From JAEVLT01 sp050496765 (lineage in GTDB: Bacteria > Bacillota > Bacilli > Bacillales > Cytobacillaceae), in NCBI RefSeq assembly GCF_050496765.1, contig NZ_JBNWEO010000018.1:186001-250000 (forward strand): a stretch of DNA of 64,000 bases, written 5' to 3'. Made by a program: the position numbers and the translations under genes. Under the pieces are notes generated by a model. The model saw nothing but the letters and a program-made list of their open reading frames with translations. It had not been told where the DNA came from and did no database searches. Shown here piece after piece: positions 25,577 through 32,517 of the stretch (position 1 is its first letter; each line of letters opens with the position of its first letter).

Positions 25577-26221
25577 TTAAAAATGACCTTTCGATTTCAA
25601 CCAATTCATTCGTATTTGTTCCAATCGCTTTAATTCCGCCTTGACCGCTTTGACGTATGCTGCACGGGCATCTGATTCTGTTTCAAACGTCCCAATATGC
25701 TTTCCACAAACTCCAACCTGGTATTTACCGCTTGACGTCTTCGTAAATCCTTTTGCATGGTTCAATTTATATTTCAAACAATTCTCACGGTCGGTAACCA
25801 CTTCAAGGTTTTCGTCCCGATTATCAAGAGTTTGTTCGTTTTTATGATTGACTTGAATTGACATTCCCGTTTCTTCGAAAAATCCGTTGTATTTGGCAAG
25901 TTCCTGACGCATGATGAATCTATGCAATTGTTCCTTTCTTCGAATTCCTTTCCCAACGGCGATATTTGCGTAAATTCCATTGTTCCCTAAGAAAGCGGCG
26001 ACTTTTCCTTTCTGCAATACTTCCGACAATCTATGCTTCGAAATTAGTGTTTCCCGCCCGTCCTTCAAGAATATTGTGACACTTCGGTCGTCGTTGAACT
26101 TGAAGTCATTGAATCGGCGACAACCGTGCAAACCGTTCTTTCTCTTAATATAATTCAACAATTTGACCTCGTTTTCATTTATTGGTTCAAATCTAATATT
26201 TCCATCAGCTTCAACAAACAT
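25577..26221 (-). CDS. HNH endonuclease with AP2 DNA-binding domain
   Basis: 214 residues. An HNH core near residues 120-145 (IQVNHKNEQTLDNRDENLEVVT) is preceded by a helical region (LHRFIMRQELAKYNGF), and a C-terminal AP2-type domain is seen at about 160-195 (SSGKYQVGVCGKHIGTF ... ARAAYVKAV). This is the architecture of free-standing homing endonucleases of phages and integrated elements. ATG 26221 has TAGGAGGTC upstream. It is the last gene of the minus-strand cluster, after a terminator, so possibly expressed separately. It might promote spread of the element; this is inference. Confidence 0.87.
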   Translation of the reverse strand: MFVEADGNIRFEPINENEVKLLNYIKRKNGLHGCRRFNDFKFNDDRSVTIFLKDGRETLISKHRLSEVLQKGKVAAFLGNNGIYANIAVGKGIRRKEQLHRFIMRQELAKYNGFFEETGMSIQVNHKNEQTLDNRDENLEVVTDRENCLKYKLNHAKGFTKTSSGKYQVGVCGKHIGTFETESDARAAYVKAVKAELKRLEQIRMNWLKSKGHF

Positions 26222-26273
26222 ATTGATGACCTCCTATCCCAAGTTCGTTTTGGTGTGTTCATTTTGACCAATC

Positions 26274-26297
26274 AAAAAGACGCCCCGAAGGACGTCC
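26274..26297 (-). terminator. Terminator of the minus-strand operon
   Basis: On the minus strand GGACGTCCTTCGGGGCGTC folds and runs into TTTTT. Confidence 0.8.
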
Positions 26298-26561
26298 TTA
26301 CATCTTTAATTCGATTGTTGTTAATTCTCCACTTTTTTCACGTTCCTTCTGCTGGCGGATCTGCTCGTCGTACATTCCAATTGCAATTAAACAAATTGGT
26401 GGAAGATTGTGTCCTTCATTAAGCAATTTACGCCAATACTCAATTTGCTCGACGTTATGCTTTTCATTTTTCTTAGCTTCCCCGACTATCTTCTTTGACT
26501 TCGGACTTTCCGCATAACCTTTCGCAATTTCTTCTAATGCTTTACGTTGTGAATATGCCAT
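26298..26561 (-). CDS. Hypothetical protein, operon gene 5
   Basis: 87 residues beginning MAYSQRKALEEIAKGYAES; mostly helical and charged with a short hydrophobic stretch (LPPICLIAIGMYDEQIR). AAGGGGG precedes ATG 26561, which lies one base after the stop of the upstream HTH gene. No family recognised. Confidence 0.62.
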   Translation of the reverse strand: MAYSQRKALEEIAKGYAESPKSKKIVGEAKKNEKHNVEQIEYWRKLLNEGHNLPPICLIAIGMYDEQIRQQKEREKSGELTTIELKM

Positions 26562-26562
26562 A

Positions 26563-26769
26563 TTAATTCAACCCCCTTTTATCTCGTTCAAGACGTTCCT
26601 TTGCCCGTTCCAATCCCTTAGGTCGTGCGATACGGACTTCGGTTGTAGATACGCCAACTTCTTTCGCAATATCTTCAAGCGACTTACGTTCACGTTTCAT
26701 GCGAAGAATCATATCAAGCGTTTTCACTTCATATTCAGTCTGTTTCACTAACATTTCGAGTGCCGTCAT
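26563..26769 (-). CDS. Small HTH protein
   Basis: 68 residues with a helix-turn-helix (LEDIAKEVGVSTTEVRIARP) like region 4 of sigma factors or phage HTH proteins, then a basic helix (LERAKERLERDKR). Its ATG overlaps the TGA of the 28-residue peptide gene (ATGA), so the two are coupled. Likely a DNA-binding regulator. Confidence 0.68.
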   Translation of the reverse strand: MTALEMLVKQTEYEVKTLDMILRMKRERKSLEDIAKEVGVSTTEVRIARPKGLERAKERLERDKRGLN

Positions 26770-26852
26770 TTCGATACACCACCAAAATGTTTTTCAATTA
26801 TGACCAATGACCAAACTGCAATCAAAAAATGAATCATTGCAAGAACATTCAT
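26766..26852 (-). CDS. 28-residue membrane peptide
   Basis: ATG 26852 to TGA 26766, 28 codons: MNVLAMIHFLIAVWSLVIIE followed by KHFGGVSK, a single hydrophobic helix with a basic tail. GGTGAAG upstream overlaps the end of the preceding gene (its stop is 2 bases before), and its own stop overlaps the next start. The tight packing at both ends argues that it is translated. Confidence 0.6.
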   Translation of the reverse strand: MNVLAMIHFLIAVWSLVIIEKHFGGVSK

Positions 26853-26854
26853 AA

Positions 26855-27451
26855 TTACTTCACCCAAGCGGGAACACGACCGCTGGAATATGCTCTTTCT
26901 TGCGTTTCAGTTTTTAATCCAAGACAAAATTCTTCGGGAGTATAATCCTTTGGTGAATAGACTTTTCGTTCATTAATAGTTCGACCATACTTTTCGGTAG
27001 GAATCCCTAAGTCAAACAGCGTTTTGTTGTATTCTTGATTTACATTCCCGATTTCGTTCTTAATTTGACCAAGTTCGGCTAATTGCTTCAATAATTCATT
27101 TCTTGCAGCAATCACGGATTCAACCTTTTTATCATATCGGGATTGGATTTCCTTCAACCGTTTTTCACGGTGTTCTTTTGCGAAAGGAACAAACTTTTCA
27201 ACCGCTAATTTTTTGCGGACTGCATAGGCACGTTGAAGAAGTTCGGTTGTTTCGGCAAGTTCAGATTTCTTTTCGTTCAACAATTCCTTTGCTTGTTCAA
27301 CGTCCGATTCTGATACAATCCCAAGAAGTAATTGTTCGGTTGAATCTTCGATTGCTTGCGTTAATTCTATTACTTGATTCGTCAATTCGTCTTGCTTGTT
27401 TTCCAATTCTTGAATTTTAGACTTGACCGCTTCCAATTGTTGCTTTGACAT
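26855..27451 (-). CDS. Coiled-coil protein
   Basis: 198 residues. Residues 1-135 are almost continuous heptad-type coiled coil (VKSKIQELENKQDELTNQVI; ELLNEKKSELAETTELLQRA), followed by a less charged C-terminal region (NERKVYSPKDYTPEEFCLGL) ending AWVK. AAAGGGGGG precedes ATG 27451. Resembles small phage structural or scaffolding proteins only in general layout; no function assigned. Confidence 0.68.
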   Translation of the reverse strand: MSKQQLEAVKSKIQELENKQDELTNQVIELTQAIEDSTEQLLLGIVSESDVEQAKELLNEKKSELAETTELLQRAYAVRKKLAVEKFVPFAKEHREKRLKEIQSRYDKKVESVIAARNELLKQLAELGQIKNEIGNVNQEYNKTLFDLGIPTEKYGRTINERKVYSPKDYTPEEFCLGLKTETQERAYSSGRVPAWVK

Positions 27452-27522
27452 AGATCAATTCCCCCCTTTGATATACGGGACGTTTTGTCCCGATTAAATT
27501 TTTAGTTCAATTTTGATTTTTT

Positions 27523-27750
27523 TCATTCACTTTCAAACCTACGCATGATTTTCAAATTGCGAATTGCTTCGATTTCTTCTGGCTTAACGTTGAATCGGTA
27601 AATGATTCGTTGTTTAAGTCGTTCGGAAATTGGCATTTTGTCTGATTCAATAAGCGAAATCATTTGTTGAGATACGCCAACTTCACGGGCAAAATCGCCT
27701 TGATTCAGTCCAAGATTCGTCCGCAATGCTTTGACAACAAATCCTTCCAT
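27523..27750 (-). CDS. Cro/CI-type (XRE) repressor
   Basis: 75 residues with a canonical XRE helix-turn-helix: LRTNLGLNQGDFAREVGVSQQMISLIE at about 9-35, then dimerising helices. AAAGGAGG gives an excellent ribosome site for ATG 27750. It heads the minus-strand cluster and is the likely regulator of the element's genes. Confidence 0.85.
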   Translation of the reverse strand: MEGFVVKALRTNLGLNQGDFAREVGVSQQMISLIESDKMPISERLKQRIIYRFNVKPEEIEAIRNLKIMRRFESE

Positions 27751-27767
27751 ACGTTCAACCTCCTTTT

Positions 27768-27992
27768 AAATTAGTAAAAAACAAGTTCTTGACCAAAAAG
27801 AAATGTCCCGCCAATAAGACGGGCAATCGCACTACTGCACGCTGCTTCGATAGGTCAAATCGAACTTGGGTCGGCGACCAATATTCAGTTGTAAAAAAGC
27901 GGATTCCCCCGTTAAAGAACCCGCTTCTAATTATCAATTGTTCTAAATCGTCCCTTGTAAGTTACAATTGGACTAAATTCGTAAAAAACAAG
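27768..27992. repeat. Direct repeat around the regulator's upstream region
   Basis: AAATTAGTAAAAAACAAG (near 27769) and AAATTCGTAAAAAACAAG (near 27975) are near-identical 18-mers about 205 bases apart, bracketing the non-coding segment before the XRE gene. Confidence 0.6.
27893..27927 (-). terminator. Minus-strand terminator-like hairpin
   Basis: Minus strand: GAAGCGGGTTC / GGAATCCGC stem followed by TTTTTT. No gene is seen directly upstream of it. Confidence 0.6.
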
Positions 27993-28003
27993 ATAGAATG
28001 TAT

Positions 28004-28052
28004 AAAAAAATGCGACGGTCACGGTAAAAAGCTCGCAACCAATCGCATTTTC
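28004..28052 (-). terminator. Second minus-strand terminator-like hairpin
   Basis: Minus strand: AAAATGCGA and TCGCATTTTTTT enclose ~27 bases. Confidence 0.55.
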
Positions 28053-28527
28053 TCAGAGGAATAACCGATTGTATGTCAATGCCGCATACGGAAACGGCAA
28101 GGATTAATTTTATGTATTTTCGTTTAATCTTCTTTGACGTCTATTTCGTATTAACGTTTACTTCGTAATTTGCGACAATATTATCGAATCTATATTGCGA
28201 ATATCTTTGTCGTTATCTAATTAACTTTGTCACTTATGTTCCAAAGTTAAGCAAGCTTTGCTTGCACCGTTCTTGAGGAACTTGATTTTTAGTTCCGAAA
28301 GAATGGTTACTATCAAGCGAAGTATTGTATCGAAGTTTCGTTGAAACTAACGAAATACTAACGTTATCTAAGCGACTTCTACTTCGTAATTCAACCGCAA
28401 AATCCCTTGACAAGCGTCATAAATACGATTTAACACAATTTTAATATTTCTGTAACATTTTTGTAATATTTATTTGCATAACTTCGAAAAACTTGTCCTT
28501 GACTATGCACGCATTTGACATTAGAAT
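28053..28527. other. Non-coding right end of the sigK element
   Basis: No credible coding frame on either strand. The motif ACTTCGTAATT appears twice (near 28159 and 28381), and a cluster of stem-loops lies at 28251-28361. Confidence 0.5.
28251..28361. ncRNA. Cluster of three stem-loops, candidate structured RNA
   Basis: In order: GCAAGC/GCTTGC with a 3-base loop (28251-28265); a nested stem ACCGTTCTT (28266-28274) with AAGAATGGT (28299-28307), enclosing GGAACT/AGTTCC; and AGTATT ... AATACT enclosing AGTTTC/GAAACT (28321-28361). No open frame covers it and no T-run follows. Strand cannot be decided. Confidence 0.4.
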
Positions 28528-28534
28528 CGAAATT
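28528..28534 (+). other. Right junction core of the sigK element
   Basis: CGAAATT, identical to 21780-21786. SigK homology resumes here with TTAATGCATTTG (LMHL). Confidence 0.72.
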
Positions 28535-28909
28535 TTAATGCATTTGAGGGCTTTGAAGAAAACGAAAAAAGATGTTTCATTGCATGATCCGATCGGCCAA
28601 GATAAAGAAGGCAATGAAATATCACTCATCGATGTTCTGAAATCAGAGTCAGAAGATGTAATTGACACCATCCAGCTAAATATGGAACTGGAAAAAATTA
28701 AACAATACATTGATGTATTGGATGAGCGGGAAAAAGAAGTGATTATTGGCCGATTCGGCCTTGACTTGCAAAAAGAAAAGACCCAGCGGGAAATCGCCAA
28801 AGAACTCGGAATTTCAAGAAGCTATGTTTCAAGAATTGAAAAGCGGGCGCTCATGAAGATGTTTCATGAATTTTATCGGGCGGAAAAGGAGCGGAAGAAA
28901 AAAAATTGA
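28529..28909 (+). pseudogene. sigK: sigK 3' segment (spoIIIC)
   Basis: C-terminal half of sigma-K: EILMHLRALKKTKKDVSLHD, region 3, and region 4 with the HTH TQREIAKELGISRSYVSRIEKRA. It has no ribosome site or start of its own and would be expressed only after the element is excised, joining codon 114 of the 5' segment without loss. Sigma-K directs late mother-cell genes for cortex, coat and lysis. It ends at TGA 28907-28909. Confidence 0.93.
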
Positions 28910-28916
28910 GCAGGAC

Positions 28917-29900
28917 TCATTCCTGCTCCATTTTTCCGTCCTTAACTAAATTCACCCAGCTTTTTCCGCCATCTGTTGATTCGTAAATATCATTTTTATA
29001 GGTTGAAAAAGCAAGGCGGTTAGTATTTTTTGGATCAACCGCAATATAGGTTACGGGATTATCGTAATCAAGAAAAGGAAAGCCGACTGGCGCCTCGGCA
29101 CCCGTTTTCGGGTTCAGCCGTTTTAAAAGGATTTTTTTATCCACCACACTTGAATAGAGCAGTTGATCCCCCGTAAACGTAAGCGCTGTCACCATTACCG
29201 GAGCAGATACAAGCTTCATGGTATCACCGTGATTTTCGGAATAATAAATGCCTGTTCTTGTTGCCATCGCCATTATCTGGCCGTCATTTGGATGAACCGC
29301 CATCATTCCAAAGGAATTTGCGGCAAACTGCTCCAACTTGGTTTTACTCCAATTTTTGCCGTTGTCGTTGGAATAATAAATCCCCGGATCCCATTTGCCA
29401 TTTTGCTGTTCGTTGATCACATAGATTCCATTTGCCGAATAACTGGAAGCCATATAGTGAAAATCACTCTGTCCGTAGAATGCCAGTTTTTTTACTGTTT
29501 TCCCTTGGTCCAAACTCTCAACAAGTCCAAGCGGATTTTTTAAGGTGCTTCCGTTTTCAGGATGACCGCTTGCCTGAAAACCAGTAGCAATGGCTTGAAA
29601 ACCCATATAATCATGATGATTCGTTGTTGTTTCATACCATTTTGATCGTTTATACATGCTTATACCGTCATGGGCAGCCACGTACAATGCTTCATCGTTG
29701 CCTGGGTAACCGATTCCATGAATATGGTCAAGTGTTTGGCTTTTGCCAGGAACGATTTGAAACGGTTTTACTGCAGTTTGTTCGATCCTTGACTTTGTGT
29801 TTTCTGCCTTTTTTTCGCTATTGCTAGCACAGCCTGAAGTGAACACAAGCACACCCGCAAAAATGGAAATAGCAAGTCTTTTTTTGTAAATCACTTTCAT
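28917..29900 (-). CDS. Lipoprotein with BNR/Asp-box repeats (F510_1955 glycosylhydrolase-like family)
   Basis: 327 residues. Lipoprotein signal with lipobox VFTSGC (C24), then a beta-propeller-like body with Asp-box motifs SNDNGKNWS and STDGGKSWV and the opening HIHGIGYPGND. The sialidase-like fold does not show catalytic residues I can name, so the hydrolase label is by family only. Surface-anchored. It lies 35 bases downstream of the response regulator gene in the same direction, so probably cotranscribed. The stop is only 7 bases from the convergent sigK stop. Confidence 0.78.
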   Translation of the reverse strand: MKVIYKKRLAISIFAGVLVFTSGCASNSEKKAENTKSRIEQTAVKPFQIVPGKSQTLDHIHGIGYPGNDEALYVAAHDGISMYKRSKWYETTTNHHDYMGFQAIATGFQASGHPENGSTLKNPLGLVESLDQGKTVKKLAFYGQSDFHYMASSYSANGIYVINEQQNGKWDPGIYYSNDNGKNWSKTKLEQFAANSFGMMAVHPNDGQIMAMATRTGIYYSENHGDTMKLVSAPVMVTALTFTGDQLLYSSVVDKKILLKRLNPKTGAEAPVGFPFLDYDNPVTYIAVDPKNTNRLAFSTYKNDIYESTDGGKSWVNLVKDGKMEQE

Positions 29901-29935
29901 CCCCCTGATTGTTTGTTGATTTATTTTTTAGAACA

Positions 29936-30616
29936 TTAAGACTCCTTGTCCACCCACTTATACCCTAATCCCCACACAGTTGTCAAATATTCGTCAACTG
30001 GAAATCCTGCTTTTCGCAATTTTTCCCTTATATTGCGGACGTGGGAATCAACTGTTCGGTCTTCTGTTGCTGCTGAGTATCCCCATATAGATGTAAGAAG
30101 ATGTTCACGTGTGAACACTTTATTTGGATGCTGCAGAAACAGGCCGAGCAGGGAAAATTCCTTTGGAGTTAACGGAACCGGCCGAGTGCCATAGGATAAT
30201 TCAAACGAATCTTGCTTGTACATCAGGCCGTTGCATTCGATCGTTTTTGCTCCGCCATGTTTTCTACGTAAAATAGCCTCAATCCGTGCTGTTAATTCCG
30301 CTTCATCAAATGGTTTCGAAATATAGTCATCTGCACCCAGCTTCAACCCTCTGACCACATCCGCTTTTTCGCCCCTTGCCGTCAGCATGATGATTGGAAT
30401 ATCTGAAGCTTTTCGAATTTTGCTGCAGGCTGTAAACCCATCCATTTCCGGCATCATCACGTCCAGCAGCAGCAAATCCGCTTTATCCGTTTCAAGATAA
30501 TGAAGTGCGGCTTCCGCCGAAGTCATTTTGATACAATGGTATCCCTTCGGCGTTAAATAGAGCGACAATAAATCAAGCATTCTTTGTTCATCATCGACCA
30601 ATAAAATTTTGTGCAT
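29936..30616 (-). CDS. OmpR-family response regulator (orphan)
   Basis: 226 residues: receiver domain with D8-D9, phospho-acceptor D52 (LLLLDVMMPEMDG), K in ISKPFDEAE, then a winged-helix DNA-binding domain (LTPKEFSLLGLFLQHPNKVF ... VDSHVRNIREKLRKAGF ... TVWGLGYKW). ATG 30616 has TGGAGGATG upstream. No histidine kinase gene lies beside it: a lipoprotein gene follows and an IS110 element is upstream. The cognate kinase is therefore elsewhere or lost. Confidence 0.9.
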   Translation of the reverse strand: MHKILLVDDEQRMLDLLSLYLTPKGYHCIKMTSAEAALHYLETDKADLLLLDVMMPEMDGFTACSKIRKASDIPIIMLTARGEKADVVRGLKLGADDYISKPFDEAELTARIEAILRRKHGGAKTIECNGLMYKQDSFELSYGTRPVPLTPKEFSLLGLFLQHPNKVFTREHLLTSIWGYSAATEDRTVDSHVRNIREKLRKAGFPVDEYLTTVWGLGYKWVDKES

Positions 30617-30890
30617 TGCATCCTCCATTTGCTTATCTCTTGATGTCAAAATTATACTATAAGTTTCGAAAAATAGCAGTGGAACTTGAACAGTTAGCAA
30701 GGGAAGAATAGAAATTTTTAGAAACTACACTTATAATGAAATGGAATCAATAGTAAAGTCCTGCGGTAATATGTCAAGCACAAAATAATTAGTTATTTGG
30801 TTATCAAGGATCAAATATCTGAAAAAAGGCAGCACTAAACTAAACCAGTAAAATTTTGGGATTTACTGGAATTAGCAAAAGGATTTATTA

Positions 30891-30901
30891 GCGCATATGC
30901 G
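30891..30901. other. Short palindrome at the 3' edge of the IS110 transposase gene
   Basis: CGCATATGCG is a perfect 10-bp palindrome ending at the transposase stop codon; it may mark a sub-terminal recognition site. Confidence 0.3.
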
Positions 30902-32137
30902 TCATATATTTACGCTCCTTTTCGGCGTGTAAATTTGGTGATTGCGTAGTAGCGCATCGACCAAACGCACAAATTTTCTTGCGGTTAGAACGAGTGCTCT
31001 TTTGTGCTGATGTTTCGGTACTTCTTTGTATTTCTTCGCGTAGTATTCTTGATACTCGGGAATGTGCCTTCTTACTGAGTTGGCGGCTTCAACTAAGTAA
31101 TATCTTAGGTATTGATTTCCGTTGCGTGAAAGGGAAGTATCATCCGCAGTAAAACGTCCAGATTGGTGTTTTCGCCAGTACAGACCTGCATATTTGGCTA
31201 TTTTCGTTTCATCTTCAAAACGGTCAATTTGACCGATCTCAGCGATAATACCAGCTGTGAATACAGGTCCAACACCAGGGATGGATTGAAGAGTCTGAGT
31301 CTCTTCTAAGCCAGCCATAATGCGTTCGATTGCCTTTTCAATCTCCTTTACTTGTTTTTGAAGTGTTCTAATCACTTCAATGGATGTACCAAGGAGAACG
31401 TCGATTGAATCTTCGACTACCTTATCTAAGCGATACGAAGAACGTACGGCCTTTTGGATGGATTTCGCTACACATTCTGCGTCATTGAAACGGTTTTTTC
31501 CTTTTTCCTGAAGAAAACCGGCCAAATCTTCTAACGGCATTTGTGCTAGTTCATCTAGGCTGAACTTTTCTGAGAACATTTCCATCATGGCGTTCCCAAA
31601 AACGGATGAATCCACCTCTTGAGAAAAGGTATTACATTTAAAATTCAAGTGTTGTAAGAAATGTTGTTTCTCTTTAGTCACTTGATGGATGAGTTGGTAA
31701 CGAGAACGAGTCAATTGTTGTAAGGCAATATACTGTTCTTCCTTTACCACGGACATGGAATTACGCCCAAAACGAAGATAGTCAGCTATCACAAAAGCAT
31801 CAATCTCATCTGTCTTATCCATATCCGAATAGCTTTTCTTAAAATTGGCAATCTGTTTGGGATTCATGACAAAAACCTTGGCACCAAGGCTCTTTAGTGA
31901 TTCATCATTATGCAAAAACATGGATGGGTGAAAACTATAAACGGACGTAGATTCTAATCCAATTTTTAATGCTTGAACATTTTTGTTCATGGTGCAATCT
32001 AGAATATGATCTCGCAGTTGCATGGCGCCTGGAAGATCGTTAGAGACGGTAAAGGATGTAAGCTTTTCTCCTTCATCGTCCAAAATACAAACTTTAATAT
32101 CAAAAGAACTAATATCTAAACCAACAAATAATTTCAT
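30902..32137 (-). CDS. IS110-family DEDD transposase
   Basis: 411 residues. N-terminal RuvC-like DEDD domain: VGLDISSFDIKVCILDDEG (D), LKIGLESTSVYSFHP (E), DMDKTDEIDAFVIADYLRFG (D, D). The C-terminal transposase_20 domain has LQSIPGVGPVFTAGIIAEIG and ADDTSLSRNGNQYLRYYLVE with the conserved serine. Intact, so the element may be active. ATG 32137 with AAGGAGGGG upstream. The family recombines via a DEDD/serine mechanism and lacks long terminal inverted repeats, so I cannot place the element ends exactly. Confidence 0.95.
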   Translation of the reverse strand: MKLFVGLDISSFDIKVCILDDEGEKLTSFTVSNDLPGAMQLRDHILDCTMNKNVQALKIGLESTSVYSFHPSMFLHNDESLKSLGAKVFVMNPKQIANFKKSYSDMDKTDEIDAFVIADYLRFGRNSMSVVKEEQYIALQQLTRSRYQLIHQVTKEKQHFLQHLNFKCNTFSQEVDSSVFGNAMMEMFSEKFSLDELAQMPLEDLAGFLQEKGKNRFNDAECVAKSIQKAVRSSYRLDKVVEDSIDVLLGTSIEVIRTLQKQVKEIEKAIERIMAGLEETQTLQSIPGVGPVFTAGIIAEIGQIDRFEDETKIAKYAGLYWRKHQSGRFTADDTSLSRNGNQYLRYYLVEAANSVRRHIPEYQEYYAKKYKEVPKHQHKRALVLTARKFVRLVDALLRNHQIYTPKRSVNI

Positions 32138-32149
32138 GGGTTGTCCCCT

Positions 32150-32435
32150 CCTTTCAAATTAGAATCATTGGTGTTTTTCTTGGATGCCCTGAGATATCTC
32201 TAGTGTGAACGCCGACCAGCAACCTCGTGTATCAGAACTTGCCCTGATTCGAAAGCCGCCCTAGAGCTACTATCCTCTAGGTTCGAGATTCAGGGAGAAC
32301 AGCCTGCGAGTAGGAAGCACCGCACGTACACTGAGAAACAGTCTTAAAATGTGGTTAAGCCCACAGGGGGAAAAAGAATTGTCCCAAATGATCCTAATCT
32401 CATTATCTAGAAATATCTCGGGACACCCAAGAGAT
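32150..32435. ncRNA. Candidate bridge RNA region of the IS110 element
   Basis: About 300 bases of non-coding DNA upstream of the transposase, which in IS110-type elements encodes the bridge RNA that pairs with donor and target DNA. It holds a long nested stem-loop: CCCTGATTCGAA (32242-32253), CCTAGAG (32260-32266), CTCTAGG (32275-32281), TTCGA (32282-32286) and TCAGGG (32290-32295). A 26-base imperfect inverted repeat (32178-32203 against 32407-32432, 22/26 matching) encloses it. Strand and ends are inferred. Confidence 0.55.
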
Positions 32436-32517
32436 TTGAATGAATTATTACAGGAAAAGTAGGAAATTATGGGCTCTTAAAAAAGGGCCTAAACATAATA
32501 TACGAGGGGGAAGAAAG

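Larger units (their letters stand above)
21781..28528 (+). mobile_element. Skin-like intervening element in sigK (~6.75 kb)
   Basis: DNA between the two halves of sigK, bounded by CGAAATT cores, with a SpoIVCA-family serine recombinase next to the left junction. In B. subtilis a 48-kb prophage-derived skin is excised in the mother cell to rebuild sigK. This one is about one seventh of that size and shows no phage structural or replication genes. It carries the recombinase, a small overlapping ORF, a CxxC protein, a one-helix membrane protein, and a minus-strand operon with regulator, coiled coil, membrane peptide, HTH protein and HNH-AP2 nuclease, plus long non-coding ends. Confidence 0.92.

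Noticed and set aside
27789..28064. 91-codon plus-strand frame upstream of the XRE repressor
   Set aside because: No ribosome site and it runs through two terminator hairpins and a direct repeat; more likely non-coding.
21445..28909. Reading the split sigK as a dead pseudogene
   Set aside because: Both halves keep intact frames, identical junction cores and a resident intact recombinase, which fits programmed excision better.
28917..29900. Calling the BNR lipoprotein a sialidase
   Set aside because: Asp-box repeats show only the propeller fold; no catalytic arginine triad or nucleophile could be identified.
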